8,483 bases of DNA from contig JAENXP010000070.1 in assembly GCA_016649475.1 (NCBI GenBank), positions 1-8,483 on the forward strand, read 5' to 3'. Positions 5,815 to 8,483 of this stretch are shown here, in pieces (positions within the stretch are counted from its first letter, which is position 1; each line of letters begins with the position of its first letter). The position numbers and the translations under genes were made by a program. This DNA is from Burkholderiales bacterium (GTDB lineage: Bacteria > Pseudomonadota > Gammaproteobacteria > Burkholderiales > SG8-39). Below the pieces are notes generated by a model. The model saw nothing but the letters and a program-made list of their open reading frames with translations. It did no database searches and was not told the origin of the DNA.

Positions 5815-5961
5815 GATATGCGATTGGATTGAAGTGTACGAGTTTAATCCATATTGAGCGACCGAGACCGATTTGGCTGGTTCGAAATGGCTGAAACAGC
5901 TTCCGACACAGGCGGTTTGAGGGGCAGAGGCTGGAGCGGGATCCTCTTTCCGTCGCCCCCC

Positions 5962-7110
5962 TCATATTCCGGGGGATTCGGCGCCTAAAAACTCCAACAC
6001 GGCATCGCGCTGGACCTGGGTGTCGCGATAGCCCAGGTCAATCAGGGCCCTGCAATAAGTCTCCTCGAACAGAAGGTAGCTCGCCAGATTGGACCCGCTG
6101 CGGTTCATCGCGCCGATGCCGCCCAGCACGAATTTCAGCATCCGCGGCAGCGCCTGCACGTGCCGGCCGGCGATACGCTCGATCGACTCGCTGGGGGAGA
6201 TCATCAGCACCTTGATCGGGCGCAGATGCACTCCGGCTTCGCTGCGCTTGTCCTCTGGTATGAGGCTGACAGTGCGGTTGATGCGGTGCAGGCGCTCCAG
6301 ATCCACCGCCAGACCATCCAGGAAAATGCTGTTAAGCGCATGGCCCGCGATCTGGGCAATGGAAGGATAAACGCTGGAGCGCACCCGTGCCGCCTCGGTG
6401 TGCTGGCGCCCGGTACCGATCACCAGCACGCGGTCCGCGCCCAGATGCAGCGCCGGGCTGATCGGCGCGATCTGACGAATCGAACCGTCGCCGAAGTATT
6501 CCCGATTGAGCTTCACCGCGGGAAAGAGAAAGGGCAGGGCCGAGGAGGCCATGAGGTAATCCACGTTGAGCGTGGTGGCCGCGCCCACGCGCTGGGTGCG
6601 CTCCCAGGTCTCCAAGCCGGGGCCGCCCTGGTAGAAGGAAACATTCTCACCCGAGGAGTAGCCCGATGCGGTGACCGACACGGCATACAACGCGCCCTTG
6701 TCTATGTTCTCCTGAATACGCCCGAAATCCAGGCTCTTTTCTAGCATCTCGCGTATCGGCGTGTTGTCGAACAGCGACGCCGGGCTGTTGCGTTTGATCC
6801 ACAGCATCGACGCGAACCAGCGGGCGCTGGTTTGAAGCATGGACCAGGGATCCGCTTTGTAGACTCGCCCCACATGGAAGTTTTCCCACACATCCAGCAG
6901 GAAGCCCACGCCGCGGCGGAAATCGTCCGCGTAAATGGCAAGCACCGCCGCATTGATGGCGCCGGCAGAAGTCCCGCACAAGATGGGAAACGGATTTTTC
7001 GCCTGGTCGGGCAGCAGGTCACGGATCGCCTTGAGCACGCCCACCTGGTAGGCCGCGCGCGCCCCGCCGCCAGTGAGAATCAGCCCCGATCGAGGCTTGG
7101 TCCGTTCCAT
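5962..7110 (-). CDS. Patatin-like phospholipase family protein
   Basis: This 382-residue predicted serine acyl hydrolase cleaves acyl esters, probably of phospholipids or other lipids, with a Ser-Asp dyad. The motifs are in family order. A glycine-rich oxyanion loop, [18 protein letters not shown], lies at 12-29. The nucleophile elbow is GTSAG at 46-50, with Ser48 as nucleophile. [12 protein letters not shown] is at 188-199. The Asp motif is DGS at 208-210 (D208), followed by [24 protein letters not shown] replaces the usual DGG/DGA, which does not remove the catalytic Asp. No signal peptide or clear membrane helix is seen, so it is likely cytoplasmic. It starts 25 bp after the maeB stop and is probably in the same transcript; there is no strong Shine-Dalgarno sequence. 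The substrate is unknown. The neighbouring phaM-like gene makes a role at lipid or PHA inclusions conceivable but unproven. Confidence 0.9.
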   Translation of the reverse strand: MERTKPRSGLILTGGGARAAYQVGVLKAIRDLLPDQAKNPFPILCGTSAGAINAAVLAIYADDFRRGVGFLLDVWENFHVGRVYKADPWSMLQTSARWFASMLWIKRNSPASLFDNTPIREMLEKSLDFGRIQENIDKGALYAVSVTASGYSSGENVSFYQGGPGLETWERTQRVGAATTLNVDYLMASSALPFLFPAVKLNREYFGDGSIRQIAPISPALHLGADRVLVIGTGRQHTEAARVRSSVYPSIAQIAGHALNSIFLDGLAVDLERLHRINRTVSLIPEDKRSEAGVHLRPIKVLMISPSESIERIAGRHVQALPRMLKFVLGGIGAMNRSGSNLASYLLFEETYCRALIDLGYRDTQVQRDAVLEFLGAESPGI

Positions 7111-7135
7111 CTGAATGCCAATACCAAGGCGAAGG

Positions 7136-8483
7136 CTACAGTTCGCTGCGCGCGTTTGCGTCCACCACTGTCAGCGCCGTCATATTGACGATGCGGCGCA
7201 CCGTAGCCGAGGGCGTGAGAATGTGCACCGGCTTGGCAGACCCGAGCAGGATGGGGCCTAGCGCGATGCCGTCGCCCGCCGCGGTCTTGAGCAGATTGAA
7301 GGCGATATTGGCTGCATCCACCGTAGGCATGAGCAGCAGATTGGCCTCACCGCTGAGGCTCGAATGCGGAAACGCGGCACGGCGCGTCTCTTCGGAAAGT
7401 GCGGCGTCGCCATGCATCTCGCCGTCGATTTCGAGGTCGGGCGCACGCTCCCGGATCAGGGCCAGCGCATCGCGCATTTTCTTTGCGGTCGGCCTATCGC
7501 TGATGCCGAAGCTCGAATGCGACAGCAGCGCCGCCTTGGGCGTGATGCCGAAGCGTCGTATCTCCTCCGCCGCCAACACCGCCATTTCGGCCACTTGCTC
7601 CGCGCTGGGATCGAAATTGACATAGGTGTCGCAAATGAACACTGTGCGCTTGGGCAGCAGCAGCACGTTCATGGCATAGAAATTCTTCACGCCGGGGCGC
7701 AGTCCGATCACCTGATCGACGTATTGCAGGTGCAGGGCATGCGTGCCGAAAGTGCCGCAGAGCATGCCGTCTGCCGCACCGTTGTGCACCATCATGGCCC
7801 CGATCAGGGTGAGACGGCGGCGCATTTCAATCTGGGCGTAATGCTGCGACACGCCGCGCCGCGCCGTGAGTCGGTGATATTCCTTCCAATATTCACCATA
7901 GCGCGGATCGTTCTCCGGATTGATCAGGTCGAAATCCGCGCCCGGCTTCATGCGCAGGCCGAAGCGTTCCAGGCGACGCTCGATCACCGCCGGCCGGCCG
8001 ACCAGTATGGGCCGCGCCAGCCGTTCGTCCACAATGACCTGGGTGGCTCGCAAGACGCGCTCGTCCTCGCCCTCGGCCAGCACGATGCGGTTCTTCTGCT
8101 GCGCCGACTTGGCAGCCGAGAACACGGGCTTCATCAGCAGTCCGGAGTGATAGACGAATTCGGTCAGCTGCTGCGCATACAGGTCCATGTCGATTATCGG
8201 TCGCGTCGCCACCCCGGAGTCCATCGCCGCCTTCGCCACCGCAGGCGCAACCTTGATAATCAGTCGCGGATCGAAGGGCTTGGGGATCAGGTATTCCGGC
8301 CCGAACGCGACGTTTCGCTCACCGTAGGCGGAGGCGACGATATCGGACTGCTCCGCCATCGCCAGGTCGGCGATCGCATGCACACACGCGAGCTTCATCG
8401 CCTCGTTGATGGTGGTCGCGCCCACGTCGAGCGCACCGCGAAAAATGAACGGGAAGCAAAGTACGTTGTTCACCTGATTGGGA
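7136..8483 (-). CDS. maeB: NADP-dependent malic enzyme, phosphotransacetylase fusion (MaeB), 5'-truncated by the window edge
   Basis: This is the C-terminal part, about 449 residues, of the large (about 760-residue) MaeB. MaeB oxidatively decarboxylates malate to pyruvate with NADP+, linking the TCA cycle to NADPH and acetyl-CoA supply. The frame is open to the right edge, where [22 protein letters not shown] is the characteristic run in the malic-enzyme NAD(P)-binding domain. The GTG at 8473 is an internal Val codon, not a start. Malic-enzyme sequence continues through [14 protein letters not shown] and on to about 120 residues in. A phosphotransacetylase-like domain then runs to the C-terminus, from [17 protein letters not shown] onward, including [10 protein letters not shown] and [16 protein letters not shown] blocks. 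In this family that domain is thought to be regulatory (acetyl-CoA binding), not a Pta catalyst. The N-terminal catalytic half with its Tyr/Lys residues lies outside the window. The gene leads into the patatin gene. Confidence 0.94.
   Translation of the reverse strand, partial: PNQVNNVLCFPFIFRGALDVGATTINEAMKLACVHAIADLAMAEQSDIVASAYGERNVAFGPEYLIPKPFDPRLIIKVAPAVAKAAMDSGVATRPIIDMDLYAQQLTEFVYHSGLLMKPVFSAAKSAQQKNRIVLAEGEDERVLRATQVIVDERLARPILVGRPAVIERRLERFGLRMKPGADFDLINPENDPRYGEYWKEYHRLTARRGVSQHYAQIEMRRRLTLIGAMMVHNGAADGMLCGTFGTHALHLQYVDQVIGLRPGVKNFYAMNVLLLPKRTVFICDTYVNFDPSAEQVAEMAVLAAEEIRRFGITPKAALLSHSSFGISDRPTAKKMRDALALIRERAPDLEIDGEMHGDAALSEETRRAAFPHSSLSGEANLLLMPTVDAANIAFNLLKTAAGDGIALGPILLGSAKPVHILTPSATVRRIVNMTALTVVDANARSEL

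Noticed and set aside
5804..5965. 54-residue N-terminal extension of the phaM-like gene from an ATG at 5965
   Set aside because: The extension has no family resemblance, while a GAGGTG Shine-Dalgarno sequence and the conserved start of the family both point to the ATG at 5803.
8471..8473. GTG as a start for the maeB frame
   Set aside because: The reading frame continues upstream to the window edge with the conserved PNQ residues that precede VNNVLCFPF in malic enzymes, so the codon is an internal Val.
1..8483. CRISPR array, tRNA/rRNA, insertion sequence, toxin-antitoxin or defence cluster
   Set aside because: Reading both strands showed no regularly spaced repeats, no cloverleaf-like or rRNA-like stretches, no transposase or integrase motifs, and no small paired genes of that kind. 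All gaps over 100 bp are accounted for above.

Overview
The window looks like ordinary chromosome from a GC-rich betaproteobacterium (Burkholderiales/Nitrosomonadales/Rhodocyclales type). This is inferred from the PhaM-type polyhydroxyalkanoate (PHA) granule protein, the AmpE-like CobD/CbiB-family membrane protein, the DctP solute-binding protein and the MaeB-type malic enzyme. No rRNA, tRNA, CRISPR array, transposase, integrase or phage gene was seen, and there is no sign of an island or defence system.

Layout, left to right. Bases 1-125 lie downstream of the first gene and contain a degenerate second copy of its 3' end. A minus-strand gene for an AmpE-like membrane protein (126-1049) and a plus-strand sapC-family gene (1140-1925) diverge from a short AT-rich promoter. 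sapC converges on a minus-strand Nudix CoA-pyrophosphatase-type gene (2008-2637), with a 9-bp stem-loop between the two stop codons. The remaining genes are all on the minus strand. Read in transcription order from the right edge they are: maeB (malic enzyme-phosphotransacetylase fusion, 5' end outside the window), a patatin-like phospholipase, a PhaM-like PHA granule protein, a zinc-less quinone oxidoreductase, a NIPSNAP-domain protein, and an orphan TRAP-type solute-binding protein (DctP). dctP ends at a strong bidirectional intrinsic terminator just before the Nudix gene.

The functional links are modest. maeB and the patatin gene are 25 bp apart and probably cotranscribed, with phaM next in line. 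Together they suggest central carbon, NADPH and acetyl-CoA flow beside lipid or PHA storage. qor and the NIPSNAP gene are 21 bp apart and probably cotranscribed. dctP lies 134 bp further on, with its own good Shine-Dalgarno sequence and no DctQ/DctM membrane partners in view.

The most unusual feature is the near-perfect 74-bp direct repeat at the left edge (8-81 and 116-189). It duplicates the terminal membrane helix of the AmpE-like protein in frame, beyond its stop codon. Its only two differences are synonymous. No convincing undescribed multi-gene system was found.
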